A stretch of 64,000 nucleotides of DNA from Dyella sp. A6 (GTDB taxonomy: Bacteria > Pseudomonadota > Gammaproteobacteria > Xanthomonadales > Rhodanobacteraceae): assembly GCF_036320485.1 (NCBI RefSeq), contig NZ_CP132911.1:2046001-2110000 (forward strand), read 5' to 3'. Of this stretch, positions 23,410 through 30,236 are shown piece by piece (positions within the stretch are counted from its first letter, which is position 1; each line of letters begins with the position of its first letter). A program made the translations under genes and the position numbers. The notes under the pieces were generated by a model that was not told the origin of the DNA, searched no databases, and was given only the letters and a program-made list of their open reading frames with translations.

Positions 23410-23439
23410 CTCGCGAACAGGGTGGATGAAACCCGCGGA

Positions 23440-24069
23440 TCAGGCCGATTTCACCGTGTCGACGGCGCGCTTGTCGAGCACCTGGTCGATCAGCCCGTAG
23501 GCCTTGGCGTCCTCGGCGCTCAGGAAGCGATCGCGCTCCATGTCCCGGGCGATTTCCTCGACCGGCTTGCCCGTATGGTGGGCGTACAGGCCATTCAGAC
23601 GCTCGCGCAGGTACAGGATCTCCTTCGCCTGGATCTCGATATCCGTGGCCTGACCCTGTGCACCGCCGGACGGCTGGTGAATCATCACGCGGGAGTTGGG
23701 CAGCGCGAAGCGCTTGCCGGCCGCGCCGGCCATCAGCAGCAGCGAACCCGCACTGCAGGCCTGGCCGATGCACATGGTGCTGACATCCGGCTTGATGAAC
23801 TGCATGGTGTCGTAGATCGCCAGACCGGCCGTCACGGCACCGCCTGGGCTGTTGATATAGAAGTGGATGTCCTTGTCCGGGTTTTCCGATTCAAGGAACA
23901 GCATCTGGGCCACGATCAGGTTGGCCACATTGTCGTCGATCGGGCCGACCAGAAAGATCACCCGCTCCTTGAGAAGGCGCGAGTAGATGTCGAACGAACG
24001 CTCGCCTCGAGCGGTCTGCTCGACGACGATGGGAACCAGGTTGAGGTTCTGGATCTGATCCATTGCCAC
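23440..24069 (-). CDS. clpP: ATP-dependent Clp protease proteolytic subunit
   Basis: A 209-residue serine protease that forms two stacked heptamers. The catalytic triad is visible: Ser106 ([15 protein letters not shown]), His131 ([14 protein letters not shown]) and Asp180 ([12 protein letters not shown]). [16 protein letters not shown] is the family signature. Start ATG 24069 ([13 protein letters not shown]) is taken; ATG 24063 is also possible. It lies between tig and clpX as in most gammaproteobacteria. Confidence 0.97.
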   Translation of the reverse strand: MAMDQIQNLNLVPIVVEQTARGERSFDIYSRLLKERVIFLVGPIDDNVANLIVAQMLFLESENPDKDIHFYINSPGGAVTAGLAIYDTMQFIKPDVSTMCIGQACSAGSLLLMAGAAGKRFALPNSRVMIHQPSGGAQGQATDIEIQAKEILYLRERLNGLYAHHTGKPVEEIARDMERDRFLSAEDAKAYGLIDQVLDKRAVDTVKSA

Positions 24070-24157
24070 GGAAGATGCCTCCTAGAGCCAATGTTGTAGT
24101 TCCGGGCCTTCGGACCGGAACGCCCTGCGCGACATCCGCCGCACAGGGCATTGTCGA

Positions 24158-25450
24158 TCAGGCGCCAGCCGGACGCATCACCTCGTCGAAGCTCAGGTCG
24201 AGCACAGTGGTCTTGGCGTGATCCGCCACCCACTCGGCCACCTGGTCCTCGATCACCCGGCTCTGCAGTCCGGACATGAGTTGGGGGTCGCCGTTGTAGA
24301 GTTCAACGACCTTTTCCGGCTCTTCATAGGTGGAGGCGATCGCAGCAAGCTGCTCGGCCACGCGCGTGCGATCCAGCTTGAGGTCGTTCTTGCGGGCAAG
24401 CTCGCCCATCAGCAGGCCGGCGATGACCCGCTTGCGGGCCATCGGCGTGGCGGCCTCGATCAACTGCGGCGGAGGCTGCTGCCCCTGCGGCACACTGCCC
24501 GCGGCGAGGCTGTTGGCCTCGGACTGGACCATCATGTTCGGCACGTCCAGCGTATCGTGGGCGTTGGCCAGCTTCTCGGCCACTTCCGACTTCAGACGGG
24601 CCAGCAGCGCCCCCTTCAGCTCGCGCTCCAGGTTCGCACGGACCTCCTTGCGGAAGTGCTCCAGGTCGCCATCGGCGATGCCGAACAGCTTGACGAACTC
24701 GGCGTCGACCTCCGGCAGCTTCGGCTCCTGCACCTTGATGATCTTGAAGGAGACCTGAGCGGTCTTGCCAGCAAGGTTCTCGTTGCGGAAGTCTTCCGGG
24801 AAAGCGACTTCGGCTTCGTATGCGTCACCGGCGGCACGACCGGTCAGCGCCTCGTCGAGCGCCTTGAACAGCGTGCCCGAACCCAGCACGCTGCCGGCAC
24901 GTTCCAGGCCTTCGGCCGGGAAACGGTAGTCGCCGGCCACGGCGCTGTATTCGAACATCACGAAATCACCCGCGACCGAGCCACGCTCGACCGGATCGAA
25001 ACTGCGACGCTGGGTACGCAGCGTCTCGATCATCTTGTCGATGTCGGCGTCGCTCACCTCGGCCTTCGGGCGCTGGATTTCAAGGCCGGAAACGTCGATC
25101 TCGGGGAACTCCGGCATCACCTCGAAGGTAGCGGTGTAGGCGATCTCGCCGTTCTCCGGCTTGCCCGTGGTGTCGATCGAGGGATTCGCCACCGGCTGCA
25201 GCTTTTCCTGCGCGAACGCTTCGCGCAACGTGCTGCCGATCAGGTCGGACAACACTTCACTGCGCACCTGGTCACCGAAGCGCTGACGGATCACCGCCAC
25301 CGGCACCTTGCCCGGACGGAAACCCTTCAGGCGCACGGTACGCCCCATTTCCGCGATGCGCTCGTTCACCTGCGTATCGAACCGCTCCGCCGGGAACTTC
25401 ACCGTGAGCTTGCGCTCAAGCTTGCCGACGCTCTCAACCGAAACCTGCAT
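24158..25450 (-). CDS. tig: Trigger factor (ribosome-associated chaperone and prolyl isomerase)
   Basis: A 430-residue protein. The ribosome-binding N-terminal domain has MQVSVESVGKLERKLTVKFP and the signature GFRPGKVPVAVIRQRFG. A middle FKBP-type domain (GDFVMFEYSAVAGD onwards, about 155-245) and a long helical C-terminal chaperone domain follow. It binds nascent chains at the exit tunnel. The ATG at 25450 is the family start. Its upstream flank is now the left boundary of an integrated element; before integration it probably followed the tRNA-Leu gene directly. Confidence 0.96.
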   Translation of the reverse strand: MQVSVESVGKLERKLTVKFPAERFDTQVNERIAEMGRTVRLKGFRPGKVPVAVIRQRFGDQVRSEVLSDLIGSTLREAFAQEKLQPVANPSIDTTGKPENGEIAYTATFEVMPEFPEIDVSGLEIQRPKAEVSDADIDKMIETLRTQRRSFDPVERGSVAGDFVMFEYSAVAGDYRFPAEGLERAGSVLGSGTLFKALDEALTGRAAGDAYEAEVAFPEDFRNENLAGKTAQVSFKIIKVQEPKLPEVDAEFVKLFGIADGDLEHFRKEVRANLERELKGALLARLKSEVAEKLANAHDTLDVPNMMVQSEANSLAAGSVPQGQQPPPQLIEAATPMARKRVIAGLLMGELARKNDLKLDRTRVAEQLAAIASTYEEPEKVVELYNGDPQLMSGLQSRVIEDQVAEWVADHAKTTVLDLSFDEVMRPAGA

Positions 25451-25538
25451 GACGTCTCCTGGAATGACCTGTAGTGGCCCTGTCACGGTGCCGCGGCGGC
25501 CACGCCGCCCGTAAAACCAAACTTCAAAATCAAGGGAT

Positions 25539-25592
25539 TGGTGCGAAAGGCGGGACTCGAACCCGCACGGGGGTTACCCGCTGGAACCTAAA
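25539..25592 (-). repeat. attL: truncated tRNA-Leu 3' half
   Basis: Positions 25539-25569 are identical to 31257-31287 (CCA end, acceptor and T-arm) and 25578-25592 to 31296-31310 (anticodon-stem 3' half and loop). The eight bases between differ completely, yet both versions pair into a 14-nt class II variable arm. The 5' half of the tRNA is missing here. Confidence 0.9.
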
Positions 25593-25793
25593 CCATCCCG
25601 ACCAAACAGCGAATCATAGACTTGGTTATAGAGGTACCGCAACAGGCATAGTCGGGCGGTACCTCGCCCACTTTTCAGGTGCCGCCAAGGTACCACGGTG
25701 AGTAAAAGTCGGAGCCTAGGGGGAACGAAGTTCTCCCTCTGAAGATTTCCTAATGACCTCTTAGGTCACCCTCAGAACACCTAACGCCCCCAC

Positions 25794-25825
25794 GCCTCGG
25801 CCTCCTCACGGAGCCGGGGCTTTTT
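25794..25825 (+). terminator. rho-independent terminator upstream of the KilA-N fragment
   Basis: Stem GCCTCGGCCTCC/GGAGCCGGGGC (25794-25805 with 25810-25820, one bulge and wobble) followed by TTTTT. It ends 17 bases before the KilA-N start and would stop transcription entering from the left. The stretch 25593-25793 holds no gene, only short palindromes. Confidence 0.75.
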
Positions 25826-25842
25826 CATATGGAGACATCAGA

Positions 25843-26154
25843 ATGACCAAGACCCTCACCTACGCCAATGCCGACTCCAGAACCGTCGCCGCCGTCATCC
25901 ACTCCACCCCCATCCGTCAGGATGCCGAGGGTCGTTACTGTCTGAATGACCTCCACCAGGCGGCCGGCGGGGAGAACCGACACCAACCTGCCTTCTTCTT
26001 CAAGAGGCCGGAAATCGTGGAGCTGATGGCCGAGATCAATTCTTCCCCACAGAAGATTAAGCCCGTCGAGACCTCCAGGGGGCGTTACGGCGGTACCTAC
26101 GTGGTGGACGACCTGGCCCTGACCTACGCCATGTGGGTACGCCCCGCGTTCCAT
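25843..26154 (+). pseudogene. KilA-N domain protein (phage antirepressor-like), 3' end lost
   Basis: About 104 residues remain: IRQDAEGRYCLNDLHQAAGG, then PAFFFKRPEIVELMAEI and RYGGTYVVDDLALTYAMWV, the N-terminal DNA-binding core of KilA-N proteins found in temperate phages. After PAFH at about 26154 the sequence changes abruptly to the end of an IS3-type transposase. The frame runs on to 26241 but the tail is not KilA-N-like. An ATG with GGAGA upstream is present. Probably a former phage regulator, now non-functional; a short domain alone could still bind DNA. Confidence 0.75.
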
Positions 26155-26318
26155 CCAGCCTGCTGCACGCCCGCACCGAGATTGAACGCTGGCGGCGGGA
26201 ATACAACGAGGAGCGACCGAAGAAGGCGTTGGGCGGGCTGACACCGGCCGCCTACGCGAAGCAGTTAAAGTAATTCCGGACTCTAAACCGACCCGCTACT
26301 CAAAGCGGGGGGACGTCG
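26155..26318 (+). mobile_element. 3' end of an IS3-family element (orfB C-terminus and right inverted repeat)
   Basis: Reading frame 26156-26273 encodes the end of an IS3 orfB transposase: ARTEIERWRREYNEERPKKA, then LGGLTPAAYAKQLK and stop. At 26295-26318 lies an inverted-repeat end whose complement (CGACGTCCCCCCGC, then TTTGAGTAGC) matches the left end at 29051-29075 with one indel. The rest of this copy is deleted up to the KilA-N fragment. Confidence 0.78.
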
Positions 26319-26319
26319 T

Positions 26320-26399
26320 CACCTGCCCATCGCCCTCGACGGCTCCTGCAATGGCCTTCAGAACTTCTCGGCCACGCTGCGGGACTCCGTGGGCGGCTC
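26320..26399 (+). pseudogene. Fragment of T7-type single-subunit RNA polymerase
   Basis: The frame from 26320 reads HLPIALDGSCNGLQNFSATL, then RDSVGGSV. This aligns with the catalytic palm segment of T7 RNA polymerase (recalled as SLPLAFDGSCSGIQHFSAML, then RDEVGG), including the catalytic Asp of DGSC. Only about 27 residues remain. The upstream part is removed by the IS end at 26318 and the downstream part is fused to the capsid fragment. This signature is very characteristic of autographivirus RNA polymerases; mitochondrial-type enzymes are not expected here. Confidence 0.75.
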
Positions 26400-26540
26400 G
26401 GTACGCTGAAGCTGCTGGACCTGGGTCTGGAAGACAGCTACGACGCTCGCCGTCAGGGCACCCTGATGCTCAGCAAGTTCGCACTGGGCCACGGTACGCT
26501 CCGTGTGGCTTCGGCCATCGAGATCGCCGCCTCGGCGTAA
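26400..26540 (+). pseudogene. C-terminal fragment of a T7-type major capsid protein
   Basis: The frame 26400-26540 reads GTLKLLDLGLEDSYDARRQG, then TLMLSKFALGHGTLRVASAI and ends EIAASA. It resembles the end of T7 gp10A (recalled as GTVKLRDLALERARRANFQA, then KYAMGHGGLRPEAAG): GT.KL.DL.LE, the Arg-rich helix and the terminal K(F/Y)A(L/M)GHG.LR motif are shared. A strong terminator follows directly, as Tphi follows gene 10 in T7. The join to the polymerase fragment is a deletion of the intervening phage genes. Confidence 0.72.
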
Positions 26541-26547
26541 CCACCCT

Positions 26548-26583
26548 AGCCGGGGAGACCTAACCAGTCTCCCCGGCTTTTTT
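26548..26583 (+). terminator. strong terminator after the capsid fragment (T7 Tphi-like position)
   Basis: A perfect 12-bp stem (26548-26559 with 26567-26578), 7-nt loop and six T residues (26578-26583). It begins eight bases after the capsid stop. In T7 the main late terminator occupies the same place between genes 10 and 11. Confidence 0.92.
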
Positions 26584-26821
26584 CTACGGAAACTCTGATT
26601 TTGCTCGTCATCCCAGCGCACGCCGGGATGCAGCGCCCGCGGACCATTGAGCATAAAGTCATTGGATGGTCAGCTTCGCTGTTGTGAAGCCCTTCCTGCT
26701 TGCCCAGCCCTGCGGCTGTCGAAAAGCTCCTCGCAGAGACGAGCAACAAGCCGATTGATCAGACCTTCCCTAAAGCTGGCGCTCTATGGATTGCCGGCTT
26801 TCCGGGAACTGCGTGAATTCT
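26584..26821. other. intergenic segment with one REP-like palindrome
   Basis: No convincing gene. At 26609-26630 there is an imperfect palindrome (CATCCCAGC with GCCGGGATG) of the kind dispersed in xanthomonad genomes as extragenic repeats; I see no second copy in this window. The base composition falls towards AT-rich after about 26940. Confidence 0.4.
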
Positions 26822-27274
26822 TTAATTCCAGGTCGGATACCAAGTTGCACCAGCAAGCGCCCACTCGTCCTCGTACGGCGCCGGTGTTCCGCAGCTTGGC
26901 GAGGCACCCCATGGGTATGTGGTGCTGCCAGAACACCATTCCGCCTGCGTGAGTCCATCCGGTGCAACAAAACTAATTATTGAATACGTGTTGTCAACCA
27001 TAGGCGTGCAATCGACATAGTAATCTGTACTTACTTGAGTGCAACTTGTCGGTTCCTTGCAACCATAAGTTTCTGCTACATGGTAAGGATTTGTTGAACT
27101 GACGTTTCCTGCATGTTCAGCAAAGCCATTACAGTACCGAATTTGTTGACCTATGACTTGGCCGCTTGAATTGAAATATCTGACGGAAAGGGCTGATGCG
27201 GGCAAGGCCATACTCGTTAGTGGGATCATTAAAATGGCGATAATGGCGAGGATTGCCAGAGGTCTAAATTTCAT
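26822..27274 (-). CDS. small secreted protein, AT-rich phage cargo
   Basis: 150 residues starting MKFRPLAILAIIAILMIPLT with a clear signal peptide probably cleaved after PASA (near residue 28). The mature part is small, with at least seven Cys residues (RYCNGFAEHAG, YGCKEPTSCTQ, YYVDCTP, AEWCSGSTT, SPSCGTPAP). The pattern of a short secreted protein with RYFNSSGQVIGQQIRYCNG recalls DUF6289-like xanthomonad proteins, but I am not certain. It sits between the phage capsid terminator and tail gene, on the opposite strand, in DNA more AT-rich than the surroundings, as expected for a lysogenic-conversion (moron) gene. Function unknown. Confidence 0.6.
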   Translation of the reverse strand: MKFRPLAILAIIAILMIPLTSMALPASALSVRYFNSSGQVIGQQIRYCNGFAEHAGNVSSTNPYHVAETYGCKEPTSCTQVSTDYYVDCTPMVDNTYSIISFVAPDGLTQAEWCSGSTTYPWGASPSCGTPAPYEDEWALAGATWYPTWN

Positions 27275-27439
27275 GTCCCAACTCCTAATTCCGTTTAGCC
27301 GCCCGATTGACGGCCTCCCGACTCTACGGTCATGAACAGACCGAAAGAGTGATCCAAAACACATCGCAGTGTAGGTAAAGTACTACACAAAGTCCCTCTA
27401 GCCCGTCCACTAGGGCTTATGCTGTCGACTCCCCGTAAA

Positions 27440-28288
27440 TCAGTGCCAAGCTAAATTAGAGGTTGCCGGGTCGTTCTGAAGTCGGAATTCGACGGGCGTG
27501 AGCCCGTCGAGGCTGTCGTGGGGAATCTCGTTGTTGTAGTCGGCCAGCCACCGTTCCGCGTGCTCACGTACTTCGGTGAGCGTGCGGAAGATGTACATGT
27601 CGAGCACGCCACGGCGGAAGCTGCCGTTGAAACGCTCGATGAAGCCGTTTTGCATGGGCCTGCCGGGCTCGATGAAGTCCAGAGTGATGCCTTTGCGCTC
27701 GGCCCATTCGGCCAGCGCCAGTGCGATGAATTCCGGCCCGTTGTCCAGGCGAAGCTTGGCCGGATAGCCGCGCCAGGCCGCAATCCGCTCCAGCGTGCGG
27801 ATGACACGCGTGGCGGGCAGGTTGAGGTCGACCTCGATGGCCAGTGCTTCGCGACTGAAGTCGTCAATCACGTTGAACGTCCGGAAGCGCCGCCCATCCC
27901 ACAGGGCGTCGGACATGAAGTCGATCGACCAACTAGCGTTGATCTGCTCGCCAGCCGCCAAGGGCATCGGATGCCGGTTCGGTACACGCTTCTTGCCGCG
28001 TCGGCGGCGATTGAGTTGCATCCGGCAATACACGCGCCACACCCTCTTGTGGTTCCACACCAGACCGCGGCGTCGAATCAGCTGAAACAGCTTGCCGAAG
28101 CCACGCTCTGGAAACCGTTCCGCCAGTTCAGCGAGCAGCGCAATCACTTCCTCGTCCCGATCCGGTCGGCGGCGGTAACGCGCCGTTGATCGCGACAAGC
28201 CCATCGCCGAACAAGCCCGGCGCTCGCTCCAGCCGTAGTGATTCATCAACCACGTCAGCAGCGGGCGCTTGTGCGCCGGGTCTACAAC
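27440..28288 (-). CDS. IS3-family transposase OrfB (DDE integrase domain)
   Basis: About 282 residues read in the -1 frame after slippage at 28288-28294, starting [19 protein letters not shown]. The HTH_21-like region ([20 protein letters not shown]) precedes the rve integrase domain with the three catalytic residues: Asp in [13 protein letters not shown], Asp in [12 protein letters not shown] and Glu in [14 protein letters not shown]. It is complete and probably produced as an OrfAB fusion that cuts and joins the element ends. Confidence 0.9.
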   Translation of the reverse strand, partial: VVDPAHKRPLLTWLMNHYGWSERRACSAMGLSRSTARYRRRPDRDEEVIALLAELAERFPERGFGKLFQLIRRRGLVWNHKRVWRVYCRMQLNRRRRGKKRVPNRHPMPLAAGEQINASWSIDFMSDALWDGRRFRTFNVIDDFSREALAIEVDLNLPATRVIRTLERIAAWRGYPAKLRLDNGPEFIALALAEWAERKGITLDFIEPGRPMQNGFIERFNGSFRRGVLDMYIFRTLTEVREHAERWLADYNNEIPHDSLDGLTPVEFRLQNDPATSNLAWH

Positions 28289-28548
28289 TTTTTTGCAATC
28301 AGATCCTTCAGCGCGTGGTTCTCCATCGCCAGCTCGGCATACATCCGCTTGAGCTTGGCGTGCTCCGCCTCGACGTCGCGCAGCCGCTGTATGTCGGACG
28401 CTTCCATCCCGCCATACTTGGACTTCCACACGTAGTACGTGGCGTCCGATATGCCCAACTCGCGGCACACATCTTTGACCTGCCGACCGCCTTCGACCTG
28501 CTTCAGCGTCGCGACGATCTGACTTTCGGTGAACTTGCTCTTGCGCAT
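28282..28548 (-). CDS. IS3-family transposase OrfA (HTH protein) with -1 frameshift signal
   Basis: 88 residues, [20 protein letters not shown] to [13 protein letters not shown]_Tnp_1 domain ([20 protein letters not shown]) followed by a leucine-zipper-like coil ([19 protein letters not shown]). The slippery heptamer A_AAA_AAG (minus strand, 28294-28288) overlaps the last codons before the TAG stop and would shift ribosomes by -1 into orfB, the usual way IS3 elements make the active transposase. Confidence 0.9.
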   Translation of the reverse strand: MRKSKFTESQIVATLKQVEGGRQVKDVCRELGISDATYYVWKSKYGGMEASDIQRLRDVEAEHAKLKRMYAELAMENHALKDLIAKKL

Positions 28549-28621
28549 CTTCGGTCTCCTTGGGGCTAGTTTGCCCGGAGACCTCCAGTTATGCCTGGAT
28601 CAAGATTACGGGGAGTCGACA

Positions 28622-28813
28622 GACCCTCGCAAGACGCCATAGCCTCTCGTGCTGACCGGCAACTATGGCGGCATCGAAGTCAGAGCCATTCTTAAATCTC
28701 AGCCTGTCTGTCTGCAACGTGGCGTTCCATATCCTGGACAGAGGAACCAACTCGCCAGCTTGCGAAGCAATGTCAATTATCAAATCCGATAATTCTTCAA
28801 GATAAGCAGTCAT
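28622..28813 (-). pseudogene. small hypothetical protein, C-terminus cut off by the IS
   Basis: About 64 residues remain (MTAYLEELSDLIIDIASQAG, then LVPLSRIWNATLQTDRL and ending LWRLARVC) before the IS end at 28621. I do not recognise the family. A GGGTGA ribosome-like site precedes the ATG at 28813. It is AT-richer than the chromosome and belongs with the secreted-protein gene to the cargo between capsid and tail genes. The frame runs into the IS for eight meaningless codons. Confidence 0.5.
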
Positions 28814-28950
28814 GCAGATCACCCAATATAGTGATATTTAATAAAAGCAATCATCAACAAAATAATTGCAATCACCTCTCATTTTTGGGAGGCAATACAG
28901 CATAGCCATATGACCCGAAACCCGAAACATATAAAATGAAAGAGGAGTAA

Positions 28951-29050
28951 ATGGACCTCACACCGACCACCGAGCTGGAGGCCGTCAACGAGCTGCTGAA
29001 GGCAGTCGGCGAGACGCCCATCAACTCCCTCGACAACCTCGTCGTATCGT
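28951..29050 (+). pseudogene. N-terminal fragment of a T7 gp11-like tail tubular protein A
   Basis: The frame from ATG 28951 reads MDLTPTTELEAVNELLKAVG, then ETPINSLDNLVVS, and is cut by an IS end at about 29051. It matches the start of T7 gp11 (recalled as ETAEELSAVNDILASIGEPP, then VSTLEG). An AGAGGAG ribosome site lies three bases upstream. Its position after the capsid fragment and terminator agrees with T7 gene order 10-11, although 2.4 kb of cargo and IS DNA now separates them. Confidence 0.75.
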
Positions 29051-29118
29051 CGACGTCCCCCCGGTTTTGAGTAGCATGGCCGTTTGGAGTCCAATCCCCC
29101 AACCGAAGGAGATTGGAC

Positions 29119-29382
29119 GTGAAAAAGCGCTTTTCCGAAGAACAGATCATCGGCTTCCTGCGCGAGGCGGATGCCGGCCTGCCGATCAAGGAGCTGTGCC
29201 GCAAGCACGGCTTCAGCGAGGCCTCCTACTACCTGTGGCGCAGCAAGTTCGGCGGCATGAGCGTGCCGGACGCCAAACGCCTGAAGGAGCTGGAGACGGA
29301 GAACACGCGGCTGAAGAAGCTGCTGGCTGAGCAGATGCTTGAGAACGAGGTGATCAAGGACGTCCTGCGAAAAAAACCGTAG
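29119..29382 (+). CDS. IS3-family transposase OrfA (from a truncated element)
   Basis: 87 residues from GTG 29119 (MKKRFSEEQIIGFLREADAG), with a GAAGGAG site seven bases upstream. It has the HTH_Tnp_1 domain (LPIKELCRKHGFSEASYYLW) and a coil (LKELETENTRLKKLLAEQML). It ends at TAG 29380-29382 just after a run of seven A residues (29370-29376), the -1 frameshift site. The protein itself is intact but its orfB partner is truncated. Confidence 0.85.
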   Translation: MKKRFSEEQIIGFLREADAGLPIKELCRKHGFSEASYYLWRSKFGGMSVPDAKRLKELETENTRLKKLLAEQMLENEVIKDVLRKKP

Positions 29383-29634
29383 GCGCACCGGCCCGACGCG
29401 CGTTGGTGCGCCAGATGATCGACAAGGGGCTGAGCGAGCGGTGCGCGTTGCGCGTGGTGGGCATGAGCGCCAGCGCGTACCGCTATCAGGCGCAGCCGGA
29501 CCGCAACGTGGTGCTGCGACGGCGGATCGTGGAGCTGGCGCAGCGGCACACGCGCTACGGCGTGGGGATGATCCACCTGAAGCTTCGGCAGGAGGGCGGC
29601 GAGCCGGTGAACTACAAGCGTGTGGAGCGGTTGT
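29376..29634 (+). pseudogene. truncated IS3-type transposase OrfB
   Basis: Read in the -1 frame from 29376: ALVRQMIDKGLSERCALRVV, then GMSASAYRYQAQPDRNVVLR and RRIVELAQRHTRYGVGMIHL, ending VNYKRVERL. This is the N-terminal third of an IS3 OrfB; the DDE catalytic domain is missing. The frame continues by chance to TAG 29739-29741 through non-IS sequence. Confidence 0.8.
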
Positions 29635-29688
29635 CTGTCCGAATCAAGAATCTTCAGTACGTCGCCGTGATCTACAAGACGCCCACTA

Positions 29689-29728
29689 CAGTCCCCCAGG
29701 ACGTCTACCGTACCGTCCTGGGGGACTG
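29689..29728. repeat. perfect 15-bp inverted repeat
   Basis: 29689-29703 (CAGTCCCCCAGGACG) and 29714-29728 are exact complements with a 10-nt loop. No T-run follows on either strand. It overlaps a short open frame that could be the end of a phage structural gene (YVAVIYKTPTTVPQDVYRTV). It may be a processing hairpin or phage terminator. Confidence 0.6.
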
Positions 29729-29741
29729 CACCACCAAGTAG

Positions 29742-30236
29742 GGCTACCCACGTATCCCCCACACCCCGCGAGGCCCTTCTTGGTGCTAACGGTGAACCTT
29801 CCAGGGGCCTCGCGGGACATGAGACTACCCCGGCTGAAATGTTTGCCGAAAATTTCCGTTGGGGCATCAGACTTAGAGCAACGCGCGCCCCCCGTGCCCC
29901 CAGGCGCCCGCACACGCGAAAAGGCACTCACCCGCCCGTCCGCGCTTCCTTCTCCAGCCCGCACCGTGGCACCCACAGCGGCACCCGGCCCGCTAAGTGA
30001 TTGATTGGCCAGCTAGCGCGCTCGATCTGGTATCAAGCCGGCACCACGCATGACCACAGCAGGCACCACGCGACGACTCATGGCCACGACAGGCCACCTT
30101 GCGGCCTGCTGCGCGTGGTTGCGTCCGTGCTTTTCCTGATCTGTAGTTTTCGCCAGTCGCCCACAGTCGCCCATGCGTACACGCTGGAAATCCCGGCGCG
30201 CACCATCCGAATCCGTGCGGCTGCCTGAGTGCTACC
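29742..30236. other. non-coding or degenerate phage DNA between IS remnant and integrase
   Basis: I see no gene I can support here. A perfect 12-bp inverted repeat (29765-29776 with 29805-29816, 28-nt loop) lies at the left. Short open frames are present but none has a recognisable domain or ribosome site. Confidence 0.4.

Larger units (their letters stand above)
27423..28621 (-). mobile_element. intact IS3-family insertion sequence (about 1.2 kb)
   Basis: Perfect 16-bp terminal inverted repeats TGTCGACTCCCCGTAA at 27423-27438 and its complement at 28606-28621 delimit 1199 bases holding orfA and orfB with a frameshift signal and a full DDE triad. The flanking bases (TGC on the left, GAC on the right) do not form a target-site duplication, so one flank was probably deleted after insertion. 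The orfA pattern resembles the IS407-type group. Confidence 0.92.
29051..29634 (+). mobile_element. 5' part of a second IS3-type element (left end, orfA, start of orfB)
   Basis: Left inverted repeat at 29051-29075 (CGACGTCCCCCCGG, then TTTTGAGTAGC), complete orfA, a slippery A7 run and about 86 codons of orfB, broken at about 29634 where unrelated sequence begins. Its end sequence matches the right-end fragment at 26295-26318, so both fragments come from the same IS type. Confidence 0.8.

Noticed and set aside
25843-26241. Treating the KilA-N frame as a complete 132-residue gene
   Set aside because: After about 26154 the sequence is IS-derived and the frame continues only by chance.
26609-26630. 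REP-like palindrome as a repeat family
   Set aside because: Only one copy is visible in the window, so it cannot be shown to be repetitive.
29403-29741. Treating the 112-codon frame as one protein
   Set aside because: It fuses the start of a transposase OrfB with unrelated sequence containing a perfect hairpin; it is a chimera created by deletion.
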